A DNA stretch of 64,000 nt from an uncultured Maribacter sp. (GTDB lineage Bacteria > Bacteroidota > Bacteroidia > Flavobacteriales > Flavobacteriaceae), in NCBI GenBank assembly GCA_947504045.1, contig CANNFY010000001.1, forward strand, positions 1,426,001 to 1,490,000. The letters run 5' to 3'. Shown here piece after piece: positions 54,564 to 63,394 of the stretch. Position numbers and translations under genes: made by a program. How positions within the stretch are numbered: the stretch's first letter is position 1; each line of letters opens with the position of its first letter. The notes below the pieces were generated by a model that made no database searches, was not told the origin of the DNA, and saw nothing but the letters and a program-made list of their open reading frames with translations.

Positions 54564-57309
54564 CTTTTTTAGTTCTATGTTTATATAAGAATACAAGAAT
54601 AATTAGAAACACTAAAGCAGGAGCTAAAACCCAAATCCAATTTATACCTGTGTCTAAAGGTTCGTAATTTCCAGATAATATAAATCCAGACCAATAATAA
54701 GGATGACTTAATGCATTGTCTTTATTTACCTTTAAGAAATTTACTTTTGCGGTTTGTAACGCAATATCTTTAGGGGTATTCTTAGCAAGAATGGTATAAT
54801 AATCTGCCATTAATTTAGCGGTAGAAGCATCGTTAACTTTCCATAATGTACTTGTTAAGCTTTTTGCTCCTGCATAGAAAAAGCCATGCGCTAAACCAAT
54901 AAAACCTTCCCCTCTTTTTAAATCTCCGATGGTAGTTTCACAAGCACTTAGCGTTACTAAATTAGCTTGTAATTTAAGGTTGTAAAGGTCTTTTATATAT
55001 AATAGATTTTCTTCTTTTTCTTTTGGAGAGAATGCTAAATACGAATATTCAGGAAGTTCATTATTAAAAGTGGCATGTGTTGCAAAATGTAAAATACCAA
55101 ATTCACCAACATTTTTATTGAAATTGGATAATGTAGCTTTCGGTCCAATCAGAGATTTTCCATCAAATAAAGTAGTTATGTTATTTACCTCTGTAGTGTT
55201 ATGCGGTAATGTGGTTAGTTTGTCTCTTGTTGTTGTTGGGTCTACAAATTCGCCATTAAAACTAGGAGCAAAGGCAAGAATTCTTTTTTTGCTAGTTTTG
55301 TTTTTCCATAATTTGGAAAGTAATGTAGCAGAATTTGAGTAACTAATAGAATATTTATGAATAAGAAATTTTTGCTCTTTTTTAGAATCTATTAATGTGC
55401 CAAAGGGGAGAAAATTTATTGGACCATCTGGAATAATTACAATTCTTTTTGTTTTAGAAATAATGGAAGAGGACACTATTTTTTGATAAAGAATATTAGA
55501 TAAATTATCTAAATCAGGACGATTAGAATTTGGGTCAGCTATTAAAGCATAATACTGTTTAAGTTGCTGTTCAATTTTCTTAGCATTATCAATTTTAATA
55601 AAACGTTGTTCATCTTGTCCAATAGAAATTACGTAAATAGCTTTATCTCCATAAAAATAACTAATTAGAGTTTGGTCTTTTGTTATCTCATTTGTTACAG
55701 ATGCTATATCAATAACATTACTTTTATAACGCAATTCATGATAATCTGGATAATTTTTAGATAAATAGTCTATTGTATTAGATTGCTCCTGTTTTAATTT
55801 AAATATTTTGTTATTTAGTTTTTCATCAGTGCTTTTGGCTACTTTTAACTCCTTTTCAATAGAAGTGATTTCTATACGTAACCTTCGTTCTTTTTCTAAA
55901 AGGGAATCTGGAACTGTAGAAAATTTATTAGCTTTAGATGCTTGTAAAGCATCTATAAGTAAAACCGATTTACTTTTTTCCATTAAAAAAAAGCTGCGTT
56001 CTATATATTTTTTATCCCCTGTTTTTTTATATAAATTATAATTAGCATTTAATGCATATTCAAATAAAGGGAAAGTATTTTCTACTAAATTTATTTTGTC
56101 AGTACTATACTGGTAGTCTGATTTAAAATTATCTAATGATTTAATGGCAGAATATGCTATAGTATTTGCATCTTCATATTTTTTAAGCTTATATAAAGAT
56201 TTAGTTTTTAGTGTAATTAACTCCAAATACATGGAGCCAAACTCCGTATTTATAGTTTCTAAGGCTATATTAATTAAATTAAGAGCGTCTTTGTGATTAT
56301 TATTTTCTGAATATAGCGCCTTTTCTTTATAGATATACGAGAGTGTATTTTTGTCGTATTTTTTTCTTGTTTTTTTATAAGAATTTAAGGCTTCATTTAT
56401 TTTAGAAATGGCAGTTAATGTGTTACCATTAGTTTGTTCTAGTTTACCCTGAGTAAGGTGCAATAAATATTCGAAATGTGGGCTTCTATAAATGTTTTTT
56501 TGCATTAAAGAAAGGTAGTGCAAAGAGCTATCTTGTTGTTCTAATAATAAATGATTTTTTGCTAGATTATTGGCTACTGTAATAATTCTATTGGGATTAT
56601 CATTTTTAATTAACGCATATTTTAATGTCTGTTTTAAATATAAATTTGCTTTTTTAATTTCGCCTTGTTTTTTTAATACATCTGCTAGTAAAGCATAATT
56701 TATATAAAGGTTACTTAAATCATCAGGAGTTATAATTTTAATTAAATGTATATTCTCTAAATAATAATCCTTAGATAGGTTGAGTTTTCCTTCTAAATCA
56801 TAGATTTTAGCTAAAAAACTAATAGAAACAGAAAATAAATAAAAATGGTCTTTTGTAAGATTCTCATAGGTAGAATTTTCATAAGAGTTGTAGATTGTTT
56901 TAAAAAAGGTTTTAGCTTTTTCAAAATCTCCTATTTTGAAATAATAATTTCCTTTATCATAATTTATAGAGTTTTGGTATAATAGGGGGTCTTCAATGGT
57001 ATCCCATATATTTGGTTCATTAGCGATTAAGGAATCTAATGTTTTGAGGTTAGAAGATGTTGTTTGTAAATCGTAAAAAGAACTTGCATTATGACTGGAA
57101 CTAATCAATGCTTCAAAAACAGTATTCCAATCTTGTTTTTTTAACGCAATATTTTCTATTTTTTTTAAATAGAAGTTTGCAGAATCGTTATTTACATAGA
57201 TATGCTTATAGGCTTCAGTATACAATTTTTCAACTTCCTCTTTATAAGTAGTTGATTGTTGTGCATGAACCAAAAAAGTAAAGGTTAATAAGAAAAAAAG
57301 AAGTTTCAT
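54547..57309 (-). CDS. TPR-CHAT caspase-like protease, periplasmic and membrane-tethered
   Basis: 920 residues: signal peptide (cleaved near VHAQ), many TPR-like helical repeats (~20-440), a coiled-coil region (~450-520), then a CHAT domain (~590-880). The peptidase pair is conserved: His ~745 in LHFATHAT and Cys ~790 in VTLSACETT, followed by GEGFIGLAHGFFYAGAKSL and STLWKV. A membrane helix (~891-909) and basic tail end the protein, so the protease should face the periplasm. It is the last gene of the OmpA operon and is convergent, with overlap, to the putative anti-sigma gene. The substrate is unknown. Confidence 0.9.
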   Translation of the reverse strand: MKLLFFLLTFTFLVHAQQSTTYKEEVEKLYTEAYKHIYVNNDSANFYLKKIENIALKKQDWNTVFEALISSSHNASSFYDLQTTSSNLKTLDSLIANEPNIWDTIEDPLLYQNSINYDKGNYYFKIGDFEKAKTFFKTIYNSYENSTYENLTKDHFYLFSVSISFLAKIYDLEGKLNLSKDYYLENIHLIKIITPDDLSNLYINYALLADVLKKQGEIKKANLYLKQTLKYALIKNDNPNRIITVANNLAKNHLLLEQQDSSLHYLSLMQKNIYRSPHFEYLLHLTQGKLEQTNGNTLTAISKINEALNSYKKTRKKYDKNTLSYIYKEKALYSENNNHKDALNLINIALETINTEFGSMYLELITLKTKSLYKLKKYEDANTIAYSAIKSLDNFKSDYQYSTDKINLVENTFPLFEYALNANYNLYKKTGDKKYIERSFFLMEKSKSVLLIDALQASKANKFSTVPDSLLEKERRLRIEITSIEKELKVAKSTDEKLNNKIFKLKQEQSNTIDYLSKNYPDYHELRYKSNVIDIASVTNEITKDQTLISYFYGDKAIYVISIGQDEQRFIKIDNAKKIEQQLKQYYALIADPNSNRPDLDNLSNILYQKIVSSSIISKTKRIVIIPDGPINFLPFGTLIDSKKEQKFLIHKYSISYSNSATLLSKLWKNKTSKKRILAFAPSFNGEFVDPTTTRDKLTTLPHNTTEVNNITTLFDGKSLIGPKATLSNFNKNVGEFGILHFATHATFNNELPEYSYLAFSPKEKEENLLYIKDLYNLKLQANLVTLSACETTIGDLKRGEGFIGLAHGFFYAGAKSLTSTLWKVNDASTAKLMADYYTILAKNTPKDIALQTAKVNFLKVNKDNALSHPYYWSGFILSGNYEPLDTGINWIWVLAPALVFLIILVFLYKHRTKKANLIP

Positions 57310-57315
57310 ATTAAA

Positions 57316-57338
57316 AGCCCTAAGGTATACTTAGGGCT
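57316..57338 (-). terminator. Hairpin between lipoprotein and CHAT gene (attenuator or processing site)
   Basis: A perfect 9-bp stem AGCCCTAAG with CTTAGGGCT, 5-nt loop, followed on the minus strand by TTTT, only 7 nt before the CHAT start codon. The T-tract is short, so it may be a partial terminator that lowers CHAT expression, or an mRNA stabiliser. Confidence 0.5.
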
Positions 57339-57365
57339 AATAAAGATATTGATTTTTAATGAATT

Positions 57366-57977
57366 TTATTTACCATAAACTATATAGCTTCTTTTATTCA
57401 ATCCGTCTTTTTCAATTACTTCTACAGCAATACTATATAGACCATCAAAAGAACTTATGTTTATTTTGCTAAATAATATTTCACCTCCAGTTTCTGGTAG
57501 TGGGCTAAGCTCATCAATAGTTCCACCACCTATTACTTTACCATTTTTATCTTGGAACTCAAGCGTTATTTTCTCTGCAAAATTATTTGTTAGAATATTT
57601 TCTAACAATGTAAAATCACAATTTAAAGGGGTAGGGCATGGTGGTTTTGGTCGCGGAATTCTAATTGCTAACTCATCAAAAGAAAAAATGTTTTCAATTT
57701 CTGAACTTAATTCATAACTTTCTTTTTTAGCAGCTGCTAATTGATCTAAGGTAGTTTGATCAGCTTGGTTATTAGCAACAATATCTTCTAATAATTGTAT
57801 TTCTACATCTAGTTTTTCAATTTCTTGCTCCAAATAAATTTCATATAAATGACCTTCATAAATGTAATTAGAATCGGTAAGTTCAACTTCTTCTATCCCT
57901 CCTCCAGAATATTCTTTTAAGCAAGACATCATTAGCAGTCCTGTAATACTTAATAGTAATAATACTTTTGTTTTCAT
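57366..57977 (-). CDS. Lipoprotein with coiled coil
   Basis: 203 residues: lipobox LLMMSC (Cys ~19), a Glu-rich coiled coil (~45-95, EIEKLDVEIQLLEDIVANNQ), a Pro-rich linker (IPRPKPPCPTP) and a beta-rich C-terminal domain. I do not recognise the family. It lies 25 nt after the TapB-like gene and 56 nt before the CHAT gene, all in the OmpA operon. Confidence 0.75.
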   Translation of the reverse strand: MKTKVLLLLSITGLLMMSCLKEYSGGGIEEVELTDSNYIYEGHLYEIYLEQEIEKLDVEIQLLEDIVANNQADQTTLDQLAAAKKESYELSSEIENIFSFDELAIRIPRPKPPCPTPLNCDFTLLENILTNNFAEKITLEFQDKNGKVIGGGTIDELSPLPETGGEILFSKINISSFDGLYSIAVEVIEKDGLNKRSYIVYGK

Positions 57978-58002
57978 TTTTAGTAGTTTTGGTTAATAAT
58001 TT

Positions 58003-58698
58003 TTATTTTAAAAACTTAGTAAGTTCAGTTCTACTTACTAAATCGCCATTCTTTTTATAAGTCTCATGTTTTACCATGCCAAGGCCTTCTGATAACCATA
58101 ATTTAGAGGACATTTCTAAAGTAGCTCCCATGGTTTTAGAAGTAGTATTCTCAGATATTACATAACAGGTAAATGTGCCAGCAACTGTAGTTACATTTTC
58201 TTTGTTTAGTACTTTACGATTAGTCATGTCTACAGCTATAGACATATCCATACCAGTCATATTCATATTTATCGTAACATTAGCGTCTTTAAGTTCTTTA
58301 CCAACTTGTAGGTTATTGGGTACTTCTATATCATTTCCTGAAATTTGCATTTTCATTCCCATACTTTCATATTGTTTCATCATAGCAGCTGGGAATAAAG
58401 ACTTATAGTCAATGCTTACCATATTATTTTCACAGGTATACGTATAACTAGTATTATAATTTTCTTTTCCTTTTTTATCGCTTAAAACTAAATTTAAAGT
58501 TGCTTTTGTAGCAGCACCTTCAGAGGAAACTGAAGAGATGTTGTAAGAGGTAATACCTTCTACTTTTCCTTTTTTATTGTAATTAGTATACTCAAAAGAT
58601 GAACCTTCTTTCATTGGGTAGTATTTACTACAACCATCTTGAGCAGTTATTCCTAAACTAAATAGGAAATAAAGTAAAAGGATTATTATATTTTTCAT
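58003..58698 (-). CDS. Secreted TapB/DUF3108-like protein
   Basis: 231 residues: signal peptide cleaved after GITAQ, then a beta-rich domain with YYPMKEGSSFEYTNYNKKGK at the start and KLWLSEGLGMVKHETYKKNG near the end. This 'string of beta strands reporting on a fixed compound' layout resembles TapB-like proteins in Bacteroidota. The function is unknown. It lies 21 nt behind the OmpA-like gene and 25 nt before the lipoprotein gene. Confidence 0.72.
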   Translation of the reverse strand: MKNIIILLLYFLFSLGITAQDGCSKYYPMKEGSSFEYTNYNKKGKVEGITSYNISSVSSEGAATKATLNLVLSDKKGKENYNTSYTYTCENNMVSIDYKSLFPAAMMKQYESMGMKMQISGNDIEVPNNLQVGKELKDANVTINMNMTGMDMSIAVDMTNRKVLNKENVTTVAGTFTCYVISENTTSKTMGATLEMSSKLWLSEGLGMVKHETYKKNGDLVSRTELTKFLK

Positions 58699-58719
58699 TT
58701 TGGTATGTTTAGTTGTTTA

Positions 58720-60033
58720 TTATTGTTTTATAAATTCAACTCTTCTGTTTTGAGCTTTGCCGCTTATAGTTTTATTATCCCCAACTGGTTCGGATGCTCC
58801 TTTTCCTTCTGTTGTTAATCTATTAGACGGTATGTTATAGATAGTAATAAGTGTGTTTTTTATAGCCTCTGCACGTTTTTTAGATAGTTTTAAGTTACCT
58901 TCTGCAATTCCATCAGAATCGGTATGGCCAACAATTTTTAGATTTAGGTTATTTTCTTGTGCCATTACCTGATATATTTGACGAATAATACCCATAGATT
59001 GAGGTTGTATAGTTGCAGAGCCACTATTAAATAAAATGCCATTGGTAGAAATTTTGCCATCTGCAATTAGTTTTCTTCTTAAATCTATACCGCCTTCAGA
59101 TATTTTTAAGTTTCTAATAAAAACCTTGTCTATCCCATCTCTTAAATTAAAAGGTGCAATTTTCATTGCCTTAATATCTGTGTTTGGAAGTAGTCTTGGA
59201 ATATCAACATATTTGGTTTCATTAATCCATAGGCGTACACGTTGTTTATTTATTGCCATAGAAATATGAGATTCTTTCTGTATGGTTTTACGAATATCTA
59301 CATCTAAAGAATTTCGCATGGTTCTTTTTCCATTGCTCCAAGATTCTATAATCATTCCTATGTCTATATATTGACACATAGGAATTTCAATAATTGCCGT
59401 ATTTTTTTTGGTGGTAAAACTATTATTGTCATCTAAATAAATACCAACGGTGGTGGAAGATGAGGTTTTCTTGTCTAATCCTGTAGTTAAAAAATCGAAC
59501 TCAATTGTAAATTCTTCTGGTAAGTCTGATGTGTCCGGAATATAGTAAGTGTCTCTGCCAGATTTTAATTCCATCCATTTTTCACGATTTTCTCCCATAG
59601 TAACTACTTCTCCACTACCATTGCTATTCCACTTTGATGGAAAATCGCCAGGAAAATCGTTAGACAGGTCATCAAATAATAAGATTTTGTCTCCAGGTAC
59701 AAAATCAAATTTTCTGTATACTTCTATAGAGGTATCAGCAGAAGGAGTTTGAGTACTAATTTCAGAAGAACCCTTAGAAGAAGTCGTTTTTTTGTTTGTT
59801 TTAGGTTGCTTTGGAGCTTTCTTTTTTTTTGTTCCAGGCTCAAAAATGCTATCTAATGCTTGGTCTGTTTTTTGTTCAGTTTCTTTCTCTATTCTTTTTT
59901 CTACAGCTCTTTCAGCTGCCTTCTCTGCTTTTTTACCTAGAGTTTTTAAAAATTGGCCATTAGCATTTAAAGAAAATAGACTAATACCCAAAAATGTAAA
60001 AATGAATTTTATTTTTTTTGATGATATTTTCAT
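58720..60033 (-). CDS. OmpA-family protein with N-terminal coiled coil
   Basis: 437 residues: signal peptide (cleaved after SLNANG), a Lys/Glu-rich helical segment (~28-65), a basic linker, a central beta-sandwich-like domain (~110-310), and a C-terminal OmpA peptidoglycan-binding domain (~330-437). The OmpA core is LKIVGHTDSDGIAEGNLKLS with RAEAIKNTLI and GKGASEPVGDN following. It should tie the envelope to peptidoglycan. First gene of the operon that ends with the CHAT protease, under an ECF-type promoter. Confidence 0.9.
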   Translation of the reverse strand: MKISSKKIKFIFTFLGISLFSLNANGQFLKTLGKKAEKAAERAVEKRIEKETEQKTDQALDSIFEPGTKKKKAPKQPKTNKKTTSSKGSSEISTQTPSADTSIEVYRKFDFVPGDKILLFDDLSNDFPGDFPSKWNSNGSGEVVTMGENREKWMELKSGRDTYYIPDTSDLPEEFTIEFDFLTTGLDKKTSSSTTVGIYLDDNNSFTTKKNTAIIEIPMCQYIDIGMIIESWSNGKRTMRNSLDVDIRKTIQKESHISMAINKQRVRLWINETKYVDIPRLLPNTDIKAMKIAPFNLRDGIDKVFIRNLKISEGGIDLRRKLIADGKISTNGILFNSGSATIQPQSMGIIRQIYQVMAQENNLNLKIVGHTDSDGIAEGNLKLSKKRAEAIKNTLITIYNIPSNRLTTEGKGASEPVGDNKTISGKAQNRRVEFIKQ

Positions 60034-60048
60034 TATAGTTGTTTGCCT

Positions 60049-60078
60049 ATTTTATGTAAGCAAATTACTAAGGTTAAC
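60049..60078 (-). promoter_or_regulatory. ECF sigma promoter element of the OmpA-CHAT operon
   Basis: GTTAACC (60072-60078), 15 nt, CATAAAAT (60049-60056) on the minus strand; start codon 15 nt further. It places the CHAT protease under the same control as the sigma factor. Confidence 0.65.
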
Positions 60079-60158
60079 ATCTTAAAAAATTTATTTTTTT
60101 ACATACGGATTATATCCCTGTGTTTTTGGTAGTATTACGAGTGTATTTGGTAAAATAT

Positions 60159-62618
60159 TTATTGCATTTTATAAACTACAATAGAATTGTCTTGGTCTTT
60201 AGTAACTATATCAGGTTTTTTGTCACCATCCATATCATTAAGGTCAATTGTACTTGTTCCAAATATTGGAAAACCTGGCTGAAGTTTAGCTTGGCTATCA
60301 AACAAATAAATATTTTGGTTTTGTATATCAGTAATGCTTATGTACATTTTATTGTTTACCAGAAAAATTTGAGGTTTATCATAAACACCTAAATCTAAGG
60401 TTACTTTTTTTCCTTTAATACTTAAAGTGTTATCATTCATATAAACTAAAGATCTAGATGTTGTTACTAAACCATGGTCTTTTACAAGCTCTAGTTTGGT
60501 TTTTGTGTCTTTCCCATTAACATCTATTTGGTGTAGTGTACCATCTACATCTGTACTATTAAATTTATCTTTATAAACATAAACTTCGTTGTCAGAAAAA
60601 TCTATTTTACTTTTTACAGATACTCGATCTTTTCCTACTCTATTTACAATTTTAAGTTTGCCACCTTCTAATTTAAAAACTAAATAATCTTTATTTTTTA
60701 TGATAAAGTGTTTAGGAGCATCAATAATAGTATTAGAAGCTTTTGTGTATTTAAAACCCTTTACAATTTTACCTTTAGAATTATACATAAATATTTGCTT
60801 ACCTTGGGTTACAATAAAGCGATATTCTTTTTTGTTCTCATAATCAAAAACAGCTAACGGATTTAAATTACCATCTTTAAAATTCATAGTAAAAGGAGCT
60901 ACTTCTTTACCGTTACGGTCTAAAATTAAAAACTGATTAGAAGTGGTAAAGGCTAGTTGTAAACGGCCATTTTTATATAAGTCTACCTGATGAATCTTAC
61001 CTTGTATAGCACTATGCAATTGTTTTTCCCATAAAATTTGACCAGTATTAGATATTAGATATAATATATTGTTTATGTCTTGAACAAGTATTTCTTTCTT
61101 TTTGGTGGTATGGTTGGTTACAAATTGAGGGTTTTTAGCTATTTCGTTTTCTAGCTGTAATGAAAATGCAGGAGTAACACTACTATTCTTTTTTTCTTTT
61201 ATAATAGGTGTAATGGTAAAGTTTGTATGATAAAAGTTCTTATCTGCTACGGTTTGTAATCCGAAAGCGTAATTAGAAATTTTTAGGTTTTTAAAATCTT
61301 TATAAAAAGAAGAAGAACAATGTTCTGCAATGGTATTTTTTATATTTTCAGCATTAGATATATATAAGGTAGTAGATTCTTCTGCCAAAGTGTTATATAT
61401 AGAGGTGTAAGTTGAGTTATTTAAATAGGTTGCATTATTCTTATAATTTTTAATTATGGTTTGTAGCGTATTTTTATTAGAAGAAAAGACAAAGGAGTTT
61501 TCTAATATAGTACAGTAAGAAGCCTTGTAATTGTTTATAATAGGATTAAAAAAAAGGTTTAATAGTTTAGATGTTTTTAGTTCTAAAATTTCGTTACCTT
61601 GATAGTCTATAGTTTCTTTTTTGTTAGCATTTAAAAAATCATAAATATTCTCAGAGCCATAGGTATTCAAAACAATAGCTTTTTCTCCTTTTAAATGTAT
61701 ATATCCAATTTCTTCTACAGTATTAAATAAAGAGTCTATAGAGGTAGAGTTTTCTAAAAATAGTTGTTGATTTTTAGAAAATTCAGAATAATCATCAAAG
61801 GTATACGATTGTATAGCACTAGCATTAATTGGCGCAAAAGATGCTATTGTATTTTTTAAAGCATTTGTATTTTTAAATAAATTTAAATACTTAGGAAGAG
61901 AATCGTTAATTAAGCTAATACCACTTATATGTAAACTTTTAGAGTCTAAAGAAATATCTGCGGATAACCAATCTGCGTAGTCAGAAGCATTAAAAGAAGA
62001 ATCCTCTTTAAGCACAGTAGATACTATAGAATTTACCTTGTTTAAATTTGCAATAACAATTGCAGATTTATTTTTATTAGGAACATTTTGTAAACGTTTA
62101 AGCACAGGGTCAATCTCCACATTATTTATTTTAGCTAAAACATTTTGTAATACTGCTTCAGAAGAACTTAAAATAGAGGTGTTATTTATATTAAGGGTAA
62201 AAAAAGTGGCATCCTTATATATATGCTTTTCAATAGTATGGTTTTTGTAAGTAATAGTATGAATAGAGTCTCTTGTTTGTGTATTTGTAAATAGGCTATC
62301 TTTTTGTTCTATTGTATAGGTAAACTCATGCTCTCCTGTTTCTAATTCAGTAAAGCTTAATATTCCTTTAGTATTATTGGTTACGTATTTTAAAGGCGTA
62401 AGTTTATGTGCAATTTTAGTATATGCTTTAGAAGATTTTATGTTAGAAATAAAGCCATTGGCATTTATTTGGTACTTTAAAGAATCTAAATTATTTGTTT
62501 TAATAATTAAAGAGGCATTGTCTGGCACATAATTAAGTAATGAATAAGAGTTGTTGGGTTCTTTATTGCAACTAATAAGAAGAATAAAAGTTAAAACAAG
62601 AAGAATATTAAATTTCAT
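60159..62618 (-). CDS. Large lipoprotein, DUF3352-like N-terminus and propeller C-terminus
   Basis: 819 residues: lipobox FILLISC (Cys ~17), a long region with the pattern of DUF3352-type proteins (LLNYVPDNASLIIKTNNLDS, repeated FT/SS alternation), and a C-terminal part (~510-819) of PQQ-like propeller blades (ILYLISNTGQILWEKQLHS, LYKNGRLQLAFTTSNQFLIL) ending in an FG-GAP-like LNDMDGDKKPDIVTKDQDNS. The function is unknown, likely periplasmic or surface. It lies 30 nt after rnhB, with a TAnnTTTG box in between. Confidence 0.78.
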   Translation of the reverse strand: MKFNILLVLTFILLISCNKEPNNSYSLLNYVPDNASLIIKTNNLDSLKYQINANGFISNIKSSKAYTKIAHKLTPLKYVTNNTKGILSFTELETGEHEFTYTIEQKDSLFTNTQTRDSIHTITYKNHTIEKHIYKDATFFTLNINNTSILSSSEAVLQNVLAKINNVEIDPVLKRLQNVPNKNKSAIVIANLNKVNSIVSTVLKEDSSFNASDYADWLSADISLDSKSLHISGISLINDSLPKYLNLFKNTNALKNTIASFAPINASAIQSYTFDDYSEFSKNQQLFLENSTSIDSLFNTVEEIGYIHLKGEKAIVLNTYGSENIYDFLNANKKETIDYQGNEILELKTSKLLNLFFNPIINNYKASYCTILENSFVFSSNKNTLQTIIKNYKNNATYLNNSTYTSIYNTLAEESTTLYISNAENIKNTIAEHCSSSFYKDFKNLKISNYAFGLQTVADKNFYHTNFTITPIIKEKKNSSVTPAFSLQLENEIAKNPQFVTNHTTKKKEILVQDINNILYLISNTGQILWEKQLHSAIQGKIHQVDLYKNGRLQLAFTTSNQFLILDRNGKEVAPFTMNFKDGNLNPLAVFDYENKKEYRFIVTQGKQIFMYNSKGKIVKGFKYTKASNTIIDAPKHFIIKNKDYLVFKLEGGKLKIVNRVGKDRVSVKSKIDFSDNEVYVYKDKFNSTDVDGTLHQIDVNGKDTKTKLELVKDHGLVTTSRSLVYMNDNTLSIKGKKVTLDLGVYDKPQIFLVNNKMYISITDIQNQNIYLFDSQAKLQPGFPIFGTSTIDLNDMDGDKKPDIVTKDQDNSIVVYKMQ

Positions 62619-62634
62619 AAATATTACTTTAAAA

Positions 62635-62642
62635 CAAAGTTA
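62635..62642 (-). promoter_or_regulatory. -7 box for the large lipoprotein gene
   Basis: TAACTTTG on the minus strand fits TAnnTTTG, 17 nt before the start codon at 62618 and just past the rnhB stop. Confidence 0.5.
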
Positions 62643-62648
62643 TAATTT

Positions 62649-63245
62649 TTAAACTTTTTTGGATTCTTGTTCAGGTAATTGCTTAAAACTTTTTCTATGG
62701 TATTTTGTTATGCCATATTTTCTAATAGCTTCTCTGTGCTCCTTTGTTGGGTATCCTTTGTTTTTTTTCCAATTGTACATAGGAAACTCTTCATGAATTT
62801 TATCCATATAATCATCTCTGTAAGTTTTAGCAAGAACAGATGCAGCAGCAATACGCATATATTTACTGTCTCCTTTTATAATACATTCATGTGTAAAATG
62901 TTTGTAGGGTTTAAACTTATTACCATCTACAATAATAAATTCAGATAATGTTTTTAATTGATTAATGGCTTCATGCATAGCTAGTATAGATGCATTTAAA
63001 ATATTTATTTCGTCAATTTTGTCCGGATATATATGAGCTACACCAAAAGAAACAGCCGTAGTTTCTATAATAGGACGCAATTTAATTCTCTTTAATTCCG
63101 ATAACTGTTTAGAGTCATTTAATATTAAATTAGTAAAACCATCAGGTAAAACTATAGCAGCGGCAGTTACAGGGCCAGCAAGGCAACCTCTTCCGGCTTC
63201 GTCGGTTCCTATTTCATCATGAAATTTATATATATTTGTTAGCAA
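62649..63245 (-). CDS. rnhB: Ribonuclease HII
   Basis: 198 residues. RNase HII motifs are [17 protein letters not shown] (catalytic Asp-Glu), FIIVDGNKF (Asp), and [20 protein letters not shown] (Asp in the DDYM region). It removes RNA from RNA-DNA hybrids and single ribonucleotides from DNA. It is divergent from the putative porin gene. Confidence 0.96.
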   Translation of the reverse strand: MLTNIYKFHDEIGTDEAGRGCLAGPVTAAAIVLPDGFTNLILNDSKQLSELKRIKLRPIIETTAVSFGVAHIYPDKIDEINILNASILAMHEAINQLKTLSEFIIVDGNKFKPYKHFTHECIIKGDSKYMRIAAASVLAKTYRDDYMDKIHEEFPMYNWKKNKGYPTKEHREAIRKYGITKYHRKSFKQLPEQESKKV

Positions 63246-63369
63246 AAGAATTTATAAAATTTAGAATTACAGTACACTAAAGTACTAACAAGAGCTGAAT
63301 TTTATGATTTTAAGTCCAATATTTTTGATTTACATGAAAACTTTCACATTTCATTAGGAACAAAAAAAT

Positions 63370-63377
63370 TAACTTTG
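63370..63377 (+). promoter_or_regulatory. -7 box for the putative porin gene
   Basis: TAACTTTG fits TAnnTTTG, 17 nt before the ATG at 63395. Nothing else is recognisable between 63246 and 63369. Confidence 0.55.
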
Positions 63378-63394
63378 CTTCTGTAAGTTATACT

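Noticed and set aside
54547-57309. TPR-CHAT protein as part of a type III-E CRISPR (Craspase) system
   Set aside because: No CRISPR repeats, no gRAMP/Cas7-11 gene and no Csx30/Csx31-like genes in the window. The protein also has a signal peptide and membrane anchor, unlike the cytoplasmic Craspase protease.
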